DNA of 64,000 nt from Indolivaga capnocytophagoides DSM 22835 (GCF_000426485.1 NZ_AUFL01000008.1:186001-250000), one strand, 5' to 3'. Shown: positions 32,404 through 42,139, counted from the stretch's first letter. The notes: generated by a model from the letters alone, not told the origin. Translations and numbers: made by a program.

Positions 32404-34575
32404 TTATTGTATTCTACCTATTTTACTGAAAGGAATGGCTTTGAACTCAGGTAATTTCTCGAAAACAATAGAATTGTCTTTCAAAGAAAAATCCTGATGG
32501 GCAAAATCCGCAAATCCAATATCCTGGTCGGTGATCATATTTTGATCAAGTACGGGACCCCATTCTTTTTTTCCGTTATTGATTAGTTTGATCCGTACAA
32601 AAACATTGTTCTTGACATCGTTATGTTTGGGTATAGCCGGGCTGTCTTCGAAATAACGAATCATTTCAGGATATTTTTTTGCAAAAGGAGATTGTTTATA
32701 ATTCATTGCATTCATTCTTATTTCGAATGTACCGTTTGGCCTTAATGAGTTCTTAGCCCAATTTTCCAGACGATTGTCGAGATGTATCGCCATTTCGGCA
32801 TCAATAAAAATATTGTTCTCTATTTTGTTATATTGTCCACCGCCTACAAGAACATTGCGTGTACCGGCTTTGTAAAAGACATTGCCATATAGCTGCGTGC
32901 CGCATGCCCCGTCGTCGAAATACACTCCCATGGTGACTCCTATATTACCTATGTTTTTCAGAAAATTATATCGGATTATATTTCCGAATTCCGACGGATC
33001 TCGTCCAAGATACACAGCTCCCTGGTCGTCCATAAACTTACATGCCCCGTCTATGACATTATATTCGACGATGTGATCGTTTCCATGTATATAGATGGCT
33101 GTTGCCTGGCAGGTATTGAACTGGCAATGCTGTATTTTGTTACCTACTCCGTCTATATTTACAGGCGATTTGTAAGAGTAATCCAATCGTCCGCAGTTGC
33201 TAAACTCACAGTTGTAAACATAATTTCCGGCTTTTTCCAATGTTAGGCGATTGCCTCCTCCTATGCTGATGCCTCCGCATCCTGTGTTTTCGATCAGGCA
33301 GTTGATGATACCGTTATTCTTTCCTCCGTCGCGGTTGAAGGTGGTATTTTCGTATATGTAATCATAAAGGCTGCCGATTCCTCCCGATAATTTTTCGCCG
33401 GGAAGAAAGGGATTCGTTTCATCGGGATGTCCGTATATTGTTGCGGGTTTGCTTCCTTTGCCTATAGAAACTGCTACTACTCCCATGTTGCGTATAGTAC
33501 AGCTTTCTATTTTATTCGATTCTGTATTTTCCATATATACCCCGATTCCCCGTCCTGCTTCGAAATCAATATTTCTGAAACTGATGTAGTTTACATTTTG
33601 CATAACTATTAGCGGTTCTTCGAGCAGAGATACCATAATAGTGTCAGACGATTTTATTTTAGAAAAAGGATAGAAATATAACAGCCCTTTCTTATGATCG
33701 ATATAATATTCACCCGGAGCATCCAGTTCTTCGAGGATATTGAAATAATAGTACTGATTCCATTTATGCTCTCCTGAAATACCAAACATGTGTGAGTCTT
33801 CGAATCTTACTTCTCCGCTATTTGCATCTATACTTTTTACTTTGAGTTGGTCGGTTGCCCACGCATATTTGAAATTTCCACAGGTAAATATATTTTGTGC
33901 ATCGCCCCATAGAGCGAGCCTTTTTTTATCGAAACGTATTGTACCGGGGTAAAACTCTTTTTCGGCTTTTATAACTCCGGCATCTATAACCTCATCGGGT
34001 TGTATCCGTATTTGACTTTTGTTCGGGTATCTTGCCAGATGGAACGGTTGCCCATTTATAAACAGTTCCATGGCTGCATTTACGTATGGTCGTCTGAATC
34101 CTGTTATCTGGATGTTACCATAGTCTGTAATTCCTAAATCTTGCAGGTTTATGACTTTTATCTTATCTGCAACTGATTGGTCTGTAAATCTGTTCTTAGT
34201 GGAACTGTTCGATATTGATTTTACTCTTTTGGGTGAAATAATCCGTCCTCCTGTCAGAATGACTTTTTCACCCGGATAAGATTGATAAGTGATAGCACAA
34301 GATTCTGAACCCGAATTGTCATTGTTCAATTCGAAACTGCTTAACAATTCGTATGTTCCACCTCTTACCCATACATTAATATCTGTGTCGCTATTCTTTT
34401 CGATGTATTTTCGTACCGCTTCTTTTGCTTCATTCAGAGAACTAAAGGGATACTGTTTGCTCCCGTCATTTCCGAGCCTGCCTTGAAGAGATACATAAAA
34501 TTCTTTTACAGGTTGAACAGCAGAGGCTTTAGCTGTAAATAAAAGGAGAGATACAGCTATTAAAATATATTTCAT
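32404..34575 (-). CDS. Secreted right-handed beta-helix glycosidase, GH141-like
   Basis: 723 residues from the ATG at 34575, giving the signal peptide MKYILIAVSLLLFTAKASA. The longest frame would start at a GTG at 34599, inside a dispersed palindrome, so I reject it. The N-terminal EFYVSLQGRLGNDGSKQYPFSS and VWVRGGTYELLSSFEL are typical of GH141. Parallel beta-helix coils such as IESCTIRNMGVVAVSIG, IINCLIENTGCGGISIG and IVEYNVIDGACK follow. Characterised GH141 enzymes include an alpha-L-fucosidase from rhamnogalacturonan-II degradation and a xylanase. In a fucose-centred PUL an alpha-L-fucosidase is the better guess, but other beta-helix families (e.g. GH120 or lyases) are possible. Confidence 0.72.
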   Translation of the reverse strand: MKYILIAVSLLLFTAKASAVQPVKEFYVSLQGRLGNDGSKQYPFSSLNEAKEAVRKYIEKNSDTDINVWVRGGTYELLSSFELNNDNSGSESCAITYQSYPGEKVILTGGRIISPKRVKSISNSSTKNRFTDQSVADKIKVINLQDLGITDYGNIQITGFRRPYVNAAMELFINGQPFHLARYPNKSQIRIQPDEVIDAGVIKAEKEFYPGTIRFDKKRLALWGDAQNIFTCGNFKYAWATDQLKVKSIDANSGEVRFEDSHMFGISGEHKWNQYYYFNILEELDAPGEYYIDHKKGLLYFYPFSKIKSSDTIMVSLLEEPLIVMQNVNYISFRNIDFEAGRGIGVYMENTESNKIESCTIRNMGVVAVSIGKGSKPATIYGHPDETNPFLPGEKLSGGIGSLYDYIYENTTFNRDGGKNNGIINCLIENTGCGGISIGGGNRLTLEKAGNYVYNCEFSNCGRLDYSYKSPVNIDGVGNKIQHCQFNTCQATAIYIHGNDHIVEYNVIDGACKFMDDQGAVYLGRDPSEFGNIIRYNFLKNIGNIGVTMGVYFDDGACGTQLYGNVFYKAGTRNVLVGGGQYNKIENNIFIDAEMAIHLDNRLENWAKNSLRPNGTFEIRMNAMNYKQSPFAKKYPEMIRYFEDSPAIPKHNDVKNNVFVRIKLINNGKKEWGPVLDQNMITDQDIGFADFAHQDFSLKDNSIVFEKLPEFKAIPFSKIGRIQ

Positions 34576-34592
34576 AAAGACTAGTTTAAGGA

Positions 34593-34605
34593 AGGTCACA
34601 GACCT
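34593..34605. repeat. Palindrome AGGTCACAGACCT before the GH141-like gene
   Basis: Perfect arms AGGTC/GACCT around ACA; on the gene's strand it reads AGGTCTGTGACCT. It ends 17 bases before the ATG, the same kind of position as at 968-980, 15533-15545 and 18200-18212. Confidence 0.65.
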
Positions 34606-34635
34606 GTTTTTATATCACTAACTAAAGTAATAAGC

Positions 34636-34648
34636 AGGTCTGTGCCCT
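34636..34648. repeat. Decayed palindrome AGGTCTGTGCCCT after susD
   Basis: One base different from AGGTCTGTGACCT in the right arm. It lies in the 87-base spacer between the GH141-like and SusD genes, facing the first palindrome 30 bases away in opposite orientation. Confidence 0.5.
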
Positions 34649-34662
34649 CAGGTAATTATGGA

Positions 34663-36423
34663 TTAGTCGATCCAACCTTCGTTTTGAGTCAGGTTCGGAT
34701 TTATTTGAACTTCTGATGCCGGTATAGGCCATGTGTAGATATAATCTCCTTTGAAAGAATATGGGCTTACTATTCCACCCCAAGGTTGTTTAGAGCCATT
34801 ACCGTTATAAAAGTTGCGGTCTTTCCATATTTTCCAGCGAAGTTGATCGAAGTAGTTGACTCCTTCTCCCGCAAACTCAATGCTTCTCTCGTTTTGTATT
34901 CTGATTCTTAAATCAGCCTGACCTGTTACTGTTGTTGCAGTGTTTGAGTTTAAGAGGGCAATGCCGGCTCTCTTACGCACTTCGTTTACTTTTTCGATGG
35001 CTTCTGAGGTTTTACCTTGTTCATTCAAAGATTCTGCCCAAGAAAGAAGTACATCAGCATAACGGATAACCGGTAAATCCAGTGGGCTGTAATTTCGATC
35101 TATAATATCAGTAACACCTTCGATAACGAACTTACGATACAGGTAATATAAGTAGTTCTGGGTATCGGTTTGTAAGTCTCCACCGACTAATGCTTGTCCT
35201 CGGTATGGCCACCTCATAGTCGATATTGTGACTGTTGTCGTGTTGTTATAAGATCCGACAAACGTTGAGTAAGGGGTAATACAAGTTGCCGCTAAGCGGG
35301 GATCTCTGTTCTCGTAAGCTTTTAATACACGAGCCTCGTTGCCTGTAGTAAGGTATAAACTCATTTTTGCTCCTCTTAATGTCGCAGCAGTTATTTCAGC
35401 AGGTGTTAAGTTATCACGTAAAAAGAATACCTCTCTTTCTGCCACTGTAAGGTTTGAATAACCGGGAATTACATCGTCCCAATTGAATTTAGAACCATCT
35501 GTATTTTCGTACAAGTCAACTAAATCAGGTGTCGGCATATAATAATTCCAGTCGAATGTAAATGCCGACCGACTACCATAATATAATTGAGTAGTTCCGC
35601 CATAATTCTGCTGCGAGATATTCTGAATGGTAAATATCATTTCGGGACATTGCTCATTAGCTACTGTAAATAAAGTCTTGTAATTAGAGAATAAAGAGTA
35701 GCCGCATTCTTTTACTTTATTAAAATCATTCGTTGCCAAATCCCATTTCTTTTGATACATATATACTTTACCGCGCAAAGCATAAGCTGCTCCTTTGGTT
35801 ATATGTCCGTAATTTGCGTTTCCTGATGGGTATATATTCGGAAGATTTTCTTCGTTGATACAATCCGTAAGGTCAGTTACAATTTGATTCCAAACCTCAT
35901 CTTCGGTCGAACGTGCTTTAGTTGCTTCTTTTGCTGTAAATGGCTCCAGATAGATAGGTACACCCTTGTACAATTGATTTAATCTGTAGTAGAAATATGC
36001 TCTGAAAAATTTGCATTCAGCAATGTATCTGGCTTTCTTTGTTTCTACAGAAGGTGACTTCAACGGAATATTTTTTATACCGTCATTGGCTCTTTGAATA
36101 CCCTCGTAAAAATTTTGCCACATGGTCGAAAACATACCATCACTAGAGGTTATAGTGCCTCGTAATAATGATTCATCGAAACGGCTTTGACCTGTAAATG
36201 AGTATTTATCCATCACATATAATTCGTAAGGCGAGCTGCTGCTACTGCTGCCGTTACCAAGCCGTAGAGATGCATAAACTCCCGTGATACCGAGGTTGGT
36301 TAGGTTATCGGTTGTCCACATGGTTTCGGACGATATAGCCGAATAAGGTGACGTATCGAGCAGATCGCTTGTGCAGCCTGTTATTAAAATAATTGAACTG
36401 ATATATATAAATATTCGTTTCAT
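34663..36423 (-). CDS. SusD/RagB-family surface glycan-binding lipoprotein
   Basis: 586 residues; lipoprotein signal ending LITGC with Cys17. The sequence is that of the RagB/SusD family (SusD_like_3 N-terminal part, then PF07980): SDLLDTSPYSAISSETMW at the mature N-terminus, tetratricopeptide-like helices (ALRGKVYMYQKKWDLATNDF), and the C-terminal VIRYADVLLSWAESLNEQG and ERSIEFAGEGVNYFDQLRW. It is the surface lid and binding protein of the SusC just upstream. The gene starts 12 bases after the SusC stop. It defines the region as a PUL; its ligand would be the fucose- and uronate-containing polysaccharide inferred from the enzymes. Confidence 0.95.
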   Translation of the reverse strand: MKRIFIYISSIILITGCTSDLLDTSPYSAISSETMWTTDNLTNLGITGVYASLRLGNGSSSSSSPYELYVMDKYSFTGQSRFDESLLRGTITSSDGMFSTMWQNFYEGIQRANDGIKNIPLKSPSVETKKARYIAECKFFRAYFYYRLNQLYKGVPIYLEPFTAKEATKARSTEDEVWNQIVTDLTDCINEENLPNIYPSGNANYGHITKGAAYALRGKVYMYQKKWDLATNDFNKVKECGYSLFSNYKTLFTVANEQCPEMIFTIQNISQQNYGGTTQLYYGSRSAFTFDWNYYMPTPDLVDLYENTDGSKFNWDDVIPGYSNLTVAEREVFFLRDNLTPAEITAATLRGAKMSLYLTTGNEARVLKAYENRDPRLAATCITPYSTFVGSYNNTTTVTISTMRWPYRGQALVGGDLQTDTQNYLYYLYRKFVIEGVTDIIDRNYSPLDLPVIRYADVLLSWAESLNEQGKTSEAIEKVNEVRKRAGIALLNSNTATTVTGQADLRIRIQNERSIEFAGEGVNYFDQLRWKIWKDRNFYNGNGSKQPWGGIVSPYSFKGDYIYTWPIPASEVQINPNLTQNEGWID

Positions 36424-36435
36424 ATCCTTGATTTT

Positions 36436-39400
36436 TTAGAAAGTAATGTTTAAACCCAGAGTGTATTGTCTCATTGTCGGGTAAGCTATACTAGCTCCGA
36501 CTTCGGGATCCATACCCGGATAATCTGTTATAGTCAATAAGTTTTCTCCTCCGATAAATACTCTTACATTACTCATGGATGCTCTCTTGGTTAATTGCTC
36601 AGGAAGAGTATAGCCCAATTGAAGACTCTTCAGTTTCAGATAAGAAGCATTGTATAGATAAAAATCACTGGCTCTGGTATTTTGAGGATCAGTTGTTTTT
36701 AGTCTGGGGTAATGTGCCGATGTATTATTTGCCGGATCTGAAGGATTGGTCTCATTATAATAATAATGATTGTTGGCTACCAGAGTCGGCACTGCTTTGC
36801 CCAACGCAACAATTGATTGATTCATATATAATTCATTCCAGTAATATGACATGCCGGCACTTCCTGCCCATATCATAGACATATCAAATCCTTTGTATGC
36901 AAAATTCATATTGACCCCGTAGTTTATTGTCGGAGATGCATTTTTCCCTGTAAATTTCTGATCATAGGAGTTTCCGTAAATACCATCGCCATTGGTATCT
37001 GCGTAGATCAGGTCTCCATACCATATTTTAGATTTACTTACATCTCCCGATGGTTGGAAGATATAACCTTCCGCCATCATCATTTTCAACCAATCCATAT
37101 CTTGTTCGGTTCTGATCATACCATCTTTAGGTCCTCCATTTATATTTACAGATCCGTCTTTGTTAGTATAACTTCCGTTTCCTTTATATACAGGATATAG
37201 ATAATATTCGTTTATGCGGTGACCTTCTATAATACGCTGGGTGGTTCCAGTAGAAACAGATCCCAGATTTGAAGAATATTCCCTTTCGCCATTGGCATTG
37301 ATAAAATAACCTTCTTCAAGAGTACCTTTATACTTCTTGACCTTGTTGTAATTATAGGCGATATTACCTGATACACTATATCTGAAATCGTTGAATCGTC
37401 CATTGTATCCGAGTGTAAATTCAATCCCTTTCTTGGTAACCTGTGCAATATTTTGAGTTGCAGCAGTTGCTGTGCCTGCTGTAAGAGGTATGGTCGGCAC
37501 GAATAAAATACCCTCGGTAAACCCTCGGTAAACATCCAATTCGAAATTTAATGCACCTTTCAGAAGATTACCACTCAATCCTAAATTCGTCGTTGTAGTT
37601 GTTTCCCATTTCAAATTCGGATTAGCACTTTTCTTTTGGATAAGCCCGTTAGATGCAACGCCGTTGAATGAGTATTGAGTGGTATTATAAGTTGCCTGAT
37701 AATCGTAATTTCCGGATGCATTATTTCCCGTCTTGCCCCACGATGCCCGTAGTTTTAAGTTGTCTATATACTTGCTGAAATTTTTCATAAATGGTTCTTC
37801 AGAGATTCTCCATCCTCCGGAAAATGCCGGAAAAAATCCCCATCGGCTGTCTTTTGAGAATCTTGACGATCCATCGTACCGAAATACAGCTTCGAATAAA
37901 TAGCGTTGATTATATGCATAATTCAGCCTTCCGAAAAACGACCGTAAAGCAAAGTCATACGCATCGCCGGATATTGAAGTCATGTTGGTTGCAGTATTCA
38001 GTGTTGTTAATGATTCATCTAACAATCCTGTTTTTCGGGTTGTGAAATTATACAACTTAAAATATTGCTGGTTATATCCTGCCAATGCCCCTATATCGTG
38101 TTTTTCTGCAATAGTTGTATTGTATTTTAATACATCTTCCAATATCACATTGTAGTTTTTGTATAAGGAGTATTGAGTATACAATTGACCGGGACTTGTA
38201 GCTGCATTACCTATTGTATTGGTTGCAAAGTTCCATCTTTCCTGAGGTACATTGTGCATATTATTCTCAGTGAACGAATTGTCATAGTGAGCTTTGGCTT
38301 CCATGCTCAGCCCCTTTATAATATCAAAGTTTGCGAAAACGGTGGTGTTTAATAAGCTTGTAGTATTATCTCCTCCTAAGGAATATAATGAAGCCAATGG
38401 GTTATTTGCTGTTGCGGACTCTTCAGCAGCTGAAGGATAACCATATTTGCCATTATATTTTGAATATACTCCTGGTACGGTTGCCGTCAGATATTGAAAT
38501 ACAGTATTCATATCGGTTACGCTGGAGTTCTGTACCGACCCGAATGTCTGCGTTCCTACGGTAAGGAAATTCGTAACTTTAGATTGGAGGTTAATACGAA
38601 GCTGATAACGTTCGGCTCCTGTATTAGGCATCGTTCCGGGGTTATTCATATAACCCGCAGACAATAAGAATTGCGTAGTTTGGGTACCCCCTCTCAGCGA
38701 TATATTATGATTTTGAAGCAGTTTATTGCGGAATACTTCTTCTGCCCATTTTGTGTTGGGATAAGCTACATAATTAGGTATACCTTCGGATGTCAATCCG
38801 TTGGGGTTTGCCTTCGCATTTTGCCAGAGAGCAATGGTTGCGTCTGTGTATACAGGTGCCTGTCCGATATTAGAGTAACCTTGATTAACTAGCTGCATAT
38901 GCTGTGCGTAGTCGGATACGAATCCCGGTAGATTATTTGGTTTGGTTATGGATGTATTGCCAGAATAATTAACCGATACTTTGCCTTGACTTCCGCTCTT
39001 CGTTGTAATCAGAATAACTCCATTAGATGCTAAAGATCCGTATATAGCTGCTGTTGCTGCATCTTTTAATACCGATATACTTTCTACATCATTTGGATTA
39101 ACTCCTGTTGTAGATCCGGCAATTCCGTCAACGATTACTAATGGTCCTGTACTGTTTAGAGTACCTGTCCCTCTGATCAGAATATCCGCTCCGTCACCTC
39201 CCGGTTTACCCGAAGTATTGCGTACGTATACTCCGGTTGCTAATCCGGCAAGAGCGGATGATAAGTTTGTGACAGGTCTGCTGTCGAGTGATTTAGAATT
39301 GATAGTTGCCACAGATCCTATAACATTAACCCTTTTTTGAGTAGCATAACCTACAGCTACAACCTCATTAAGCCCTATTGCATCATCCTGTAGTACAACA

Positions 39401-39987
39401 TTTACACTGTTTTGACCTTTTACGGCAACTTCTTGTTTTCTCATACCGATAAAGGAGAACTCCAAAACAGAATTATCTTCGATATTCTGTATTGTATATG
39501 CTCCATCTAAATCGGTCATTACACCTTGCTTGTTTCCTTTAACCGTAACAGTTACTCCCGGAAGTGGCTGTCCTTCTTCATCTTTGACGAAACCTGTGAT
39601 GCCTTTGCCGTTTTTTTTTGCTGTTTCATTCGGTACATCCTGAGGCTGCCCTGCTGTTTTCTGATAAAGAACGATAAGATTGTCTTTGTCTTTCTTATAA
39701 TTAATACTTGTTTGTGATAAAAGCTGAGACATTACTTTATCAATGGATGTGTTGTTTACTTTGAGTGTACACACCTGATCTAAGCCTGTTAGTCCTTCAT
39801 TGTAGAAAAAGCGGTATTCACTTTTCGATTCTATCAATTTCAGAATTTCTTTCAGTGGTTGTTGTTTTACTTCAATGCTGATTTGCGCCCTCACAAAAGA
39901 CGGAAAAAGCAATAGCAATACAACTAGGTACCGCATGGCAGAATGTCGCCATCTGATTCCTACAGTGTCATTTACTTGCATTCTCAT
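36436..39987 (-). CDS. SusC-family TonB-dependent transducer with STN domain
   Basis: 1183 residues. A short leader precedes a hydrophobic signal (MRYLVVLLLLFPSFVRAQ); an alternative start is the Met at codon 18 (about 39936). An STN (secretin/TonB N-terminal) domain occupies about residues 36-105 (KEILKLIESKSEYRFFYNEG). A carboxypeptidase-regulatory-like domain (about 130-200), the plug (VVAVGYATQKRVNVIG and ISVLKDAATAAIYGS) and the outer-membrane barrel follow. STN-type SusC proteins import glycan and signal occupancy to a FecR anti-sigma factor in the periplasm. The FecR and ECF sigma genes lie immediately upstream, matching this arrangement. A 201-bp MITE-like element lies just before the gene. 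Confidence 0.95.
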   Translation of the reverse strand: MRMQVNDTVGIRWRHSAMRYLVVLLLLFPSFVRAQISIEVKQQPLKEILKLIESKSEYRFFYNEGLTGLDQVCTLKVNNTSIDKVMSQLLSQTSINYKKDKDNLIVLYQKTAGQPQDVPNETAKKNGKGITGFVKDEEGQPLPGVTVTVKGNKQGVMTDLDGAYTIQNIEDNSVLEFSFIGMRKQEVAVKGQNSVNVVLQDDAIGLNEVVAVGYATQKRVNVIGSVATINSKSLDSRPVTNLSSALAGLATGVYVRNTSGKPGGDGADILIRGTGTLNSTGPLVIVDGIAGSTTGVNPNDVESISVLKDAATAAIYGSLASNGVILITTKSGSQGKVSVNYSGNTSITKPNNLPGFVSDYAQHMQLVNQGYSNIGQAPVYTDATIALWQNAKANPNGLTSEGIPNYVAYPNTKWAEEVFRNKLLQNHNISLRGGTQTTQFLLSAGYMNNPGTMPNTGAERYQLRINLQSKVTNFLTVGTQTFGSVQNSSVTDMNTVFQYLTATVPGVYSKYNGKYGYPSAAEESATANNPLASLYSLGGDNTTSLLNTTVFANFDIIKGLSMEAKAHYDNSFTENNMHNVPQERWNFATNTIGNAATSPGQLYTQYSLYKNYNVILEDVLKYNTTIAEKHDIGALAGYNQQYFKLYNFTTRKTGLLDESLTTLNTATNMTSISGDAYDFALRSFFGRLNYAYNQRYLFEAVFRYDGSSRFSKDSRWGFFPAFSGGWRISEEPFMKNFSKYIDNLKLRASWGKTGNNASGNYDYQATYNTTQYSFNGVASNGLIQKKSANPNLKWETTTTTNLGLSGNLLKGALNFELDVYRGFTEGILFVPTIPLTAGTATAATQNIAQVTKKGIEFTLGYNGRFNDFRYSVSGNIAYNYNKVKKYKGTLEEGYFINANGEREYSSNLGSVSTGTTQRIIEGHRINEYYLYPVYKGNGSYTNKDGSVNINGGPKDGMIRTEQDMDWLKMMMAEGYIFQPSGDVSKSKIWYGDLIYADTNGDGIYGNSYDQKFTGKNASPTINYGVNMNFAYKGFDMSMIWAGSAGMSYYWNELYMNQSIVALGKAVPTLVANNHYYYNETNPSDPANNTSAHYPRLKTTDPQNTRASDFYLYNASYLKLKSLQLGYTLPEQLTKRASMSNVRVFIGGENLLTITDYPGMDPEVGASIAYPTMRQYTLGLNITF

Positions 39988-40014
39988 ACGTATTAAATTT
40001 AAAGTTAAAAAAGG

Positions 40015-40215
40015 TTTAGAGTCTGTTTAAATTTTATAGCAAAGCTTTTTTATAACAGTTGTTAGATGAATTTTTCAATTTGTTTTTAAAGGTTTAGCCC
40101 GCTAAACCAAGAAGATAAATTGAAAAATAGACTCACAAGAGCAGAAAAAAGCAGCTAAGAATTAGTTTGGAGAGCCTTAATGAAAATCTTCGCTAAAATT
40201 TAAACAGGCTCTAAA
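40015..40215. mobile_element. MITE-like element with 22-bp terminal inverted repeats
   Basis: TTTAGAGTCTGTTTAAATTTTA (20 of 22 shown by 40017-40036; full arm 40015-40036) is inverted at 40194-40215 with one mismatch. Inside are a GGTTTAG/CTAAACC stem (40091-40108) and an outer TTTTTCAATTT/AAATTGAAAAA pair (40071-40081, 40117-40127). There is no coding frame. The TA at each inner edge of the outer bases could be a target duplication, as for IS630/Tc1-type elements. It lies 28 bases before the start codon of the STN-SusC gene, so it separates that gene from FecR and may carry its promoter. Confidence 0.6.
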
Positions 40216-40287
40216 TAAAACTCTCTTATATGTATACAGTTGAGGCGGAAAAATCCACTACCCGGTTTTCATTTTTAACATTTTAAT

Positions 40288-40335
40288 ATCAAAAAAAGAG
40301 CAACCTAAATAATATCCGGTTACTCTTTTTTTGAT
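40288..40335 (-). terminator. Terminator after the FecR/sigma unit
   Basis: ATCAAAAAAAGAGCAACC (40288-40305) pairs with GGTTACTCTTTTTTTGAT (40318-40335). The single mismatch is C-A on the plus strand but a G-U wobble on the minus-strand RNA, so it suits minus-strand transcripts leaving fecR, 77 bases upstream. It implies that the SusC operon has its own promoter between here and 39987. Confidence 0.7.
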
Positions 40336-40411
40336 GTAAGCAATTTGTATATAGTGTTTTGTGCTGTTTTGTATTGACTGTCTTTCAATACTGAAAGCGG
40401 ACGGGGTTTAT

Positions 40412-41395
40412 TTATTTTTTCTGTAAAATAACCTGTTGATCTTCTATCCTGAACTTTAACGATGAGGTCAGTGCTAATATATTCAGCATACTTTCGAGGC
40501 TGCTGTTATTTATTGTACCCGTAAAATATTGATTCTCGATATCTTTCGATGCGAATATCAACTGTACATTGTATGTCCGTTCGATACTTTTGGCTATTTC
40601 CTTGAGTGAAGCATGCTCGAAGCGGAACTGATTGTCCCTCCATCCTGTAAAGTCGGTTGCATTGGTCACTTGTTTGACTTCATTGGAGTGTGTATGCTTG
40701 TCATACTCTATTCTTTCGTTAGGGGATAATAGGAGTTCTCCTCCCGGAGTACCAACCCTTATTTTTCCATTTATCAACACTGAAGATACAGTTTCGTCGT
40801 CGTCATAAGCCCTTACTACAAATGCAGTTCCTAATGCTTCTACCAAAATATCATTACACTTCACCCTGAATGGCCTATCCTTATTATGAGCCACCTCAAA
40901 ATAGGCTTCTCCGGAGAGACTCAGTTCTCTGTCTTTGATATTAAAGTCGGGAGTACATATTAGTTTAGATTTAGAGTTGAGCCATACTTTAGTCCCGTCA
41001 GGTAAAGTAACGGATGCTTTTTGTCCTTGTTCAACAGCTATTGTATACGGAGACAAGTCCGTTTTATCTGTTGATCCTTTCGCCGTCAAGTAGAAATACA
41101 TCCCCATAGCCGTTAGTATAGGCAGTACGGCAGCCGCCACAAGCCACCATCTTTTCTTGGAGGCAGGTAAATGTAGAGGTTCATCCTCCTGCTTTATTTC
41201 TTTTTGTATATTGCGGAGCATCCTATGCTGTATAGTAGGATCTATTTCGGAAGGTGAGTTTTCGATCTGTTGTTCGAGCCAACAAGAAAGTTCCGGATTG
41301 TTTTTTATCCAATCAGTTAATCTGGCAATTTCCATATCAGAAGCTTTGCCATATACATAGCGTTCAAAAAGTTCTACACATTCTTCCGGTTTCAT
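40412..41395 (-). CDS. FecR-family anti-sigma factor
   Basis: 327 residues. An N-terminal cytoplasmic part (about 1-80, with EECVELFERYVYGKASDMEIARLTDWI, sigma-binding) precedes one membrane helix (WWLVAAAVLPILTAMGMYFYL, about 83-103). A periplasmic FecR domain (about 118-215, VEQGQKASVTLPDGTKVWLNS) and the C-terminal DUF4974 domain (about 255-325, FEHASLKEIAKSIERTYNVQLIFA) follow. It holds the ECF sigma factor inactive until the STN domain of the cognate SusC signals ligand. The sigma gene lies 137 bases upstream and the SusC gene about 425 bases downstream, the standard order for these systems. Confidence 0.95.
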   Translation of the reverse strand: MKPEECVELFERYVYGKASDMEIARLTDWIKNNPELSCWLEQQIENSPSEIDPTIQHRMLRNIQKEIKQEDEPLHLPASKKRWWLVAAAVLPILTAMGMYFYLTAKGSTDKTDLSPYTIAVEQGQKASVTLPDGTKVWLNSKSKLICTPDFNIKDRELSLSGEAYFEVAHNKDRPFRVKCNDILVEALGTAFVVRAYDDDETVSSVLINGKIRVGTPGGELLLSPNERIEYDKHTHSNEVKQVTNATDFTGWRDNQFRFEHASLKEIAKSIERTYNVQLIFASKDIENQYFTGTINNSSLESMLNILALTSSLKFRIEDQQVILQKK

Positions 41396-41532
41396 ATATT
41401 TAGACTGTTCTTTGCTGTTTTTTTCTGGTATAGGTATTTATACTTGTTTACCTGTCAACTCGTTTGCTCTATATTATTAATTCATCTCTTTACTTAATAT
41501 ACAGTTATACCTAACTTTTCCACTATCTAAAG

Positions 41533-42105
41533 TTAAAAAAACATCCATAAAAATAAGATATAGATGATGTAATATTTCAGCTTTTCTCTCATATAAGCCA
41601 ATGATTTAGCTAATTGGGTTTCAATGGTACTCTCCGAAATCTGTAATTGCCTGGCAATGGTTTTATTTGAATATCCATATTTACGGCTTAATATAAAGAT
41701 TTCTTTTCGTTTGGGAGGCAATTCTTCTGTAAGCTTATCTATAAAATCTTCGAGTAATTTACGGTCGATCTCTTTTTCTGTCACATTATCATATAGCATA
41801 TCTACATTGTTTTTTACGTATTCGGTGTATATATATCGAACCCCTTCGTGTTCATAATCATTGAGCAGCAGATTTTTGGCTATAGTACATAGGTATGACA
41901 GAAAAGACCTTTCCGGATCTATTTTAGTTTGCTGTTCCCATATTTTGATAAAAGTGCGCTGTACCAATTCTTCTGCGACATGAGTATTTCCTTGTGTAAG
42001 CTTCAATATAAAATTGTATAGCTTGCCGCTGTACAGATAGTACATGTGTTCGAACGCCTCATTGCTTCCTCGAGAAAGCAAGTATAATTTTTCTTTTTCG
42101 CTCAT
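41533..42105 (-). CDS. ECF RNA polymerase sigma factor, RpoE-type
   Basis: 190 residues, typical of Bacteroidota ECF sigma factors. Region 2 spans about 12-80 (AFEHMYYLYSGKLYNFILKLTQG, then EELVQRTFIKIWEQ). Region 4 spans about 120-178, with a helix-turn-helix in GYSNKTIARQLQISESTIETQLAKSLAYMREKL. A hydrophobic tail (YYIIYILFLWMFF) ends the protein, a common feature of this Bacteroidota group. It should direct transcription of the adjacent SusC/SusD operon once released from FecR. A composite repeat with palindrome lies 35 bases before its start codon. Confidence 0.95.
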   Translation of the reverse strand: MSEKEKLYLLSRGSNEAFEHMYYLYSGKLYNFILKLTQGNTHVAEELVQRTFIKIWEQQTKIDPERSFLSYLCTIAKNLLLNDYEHEGVRYIYTEYVKNNVDMLYDNVTEKEIDRKLLEDFIDKLTEELPPKRKEIFILSRKYGYSNKTIARQLQISESTIETQLAKSLAYMREKLKYYIIYILFLWMFF

Positions 42106-42139
42106 GGTAGTCCGATATAGACGCGGTTTTTTGCTGCTT

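Noticed and set aside
34576-34599. Upstream GTG start of the GH141-like gene at 34599
   Set aside because: It overlaps a dispersed palindrome and would put eight residues in front of a perfect signal peptide; ATG at 34575 fits better.
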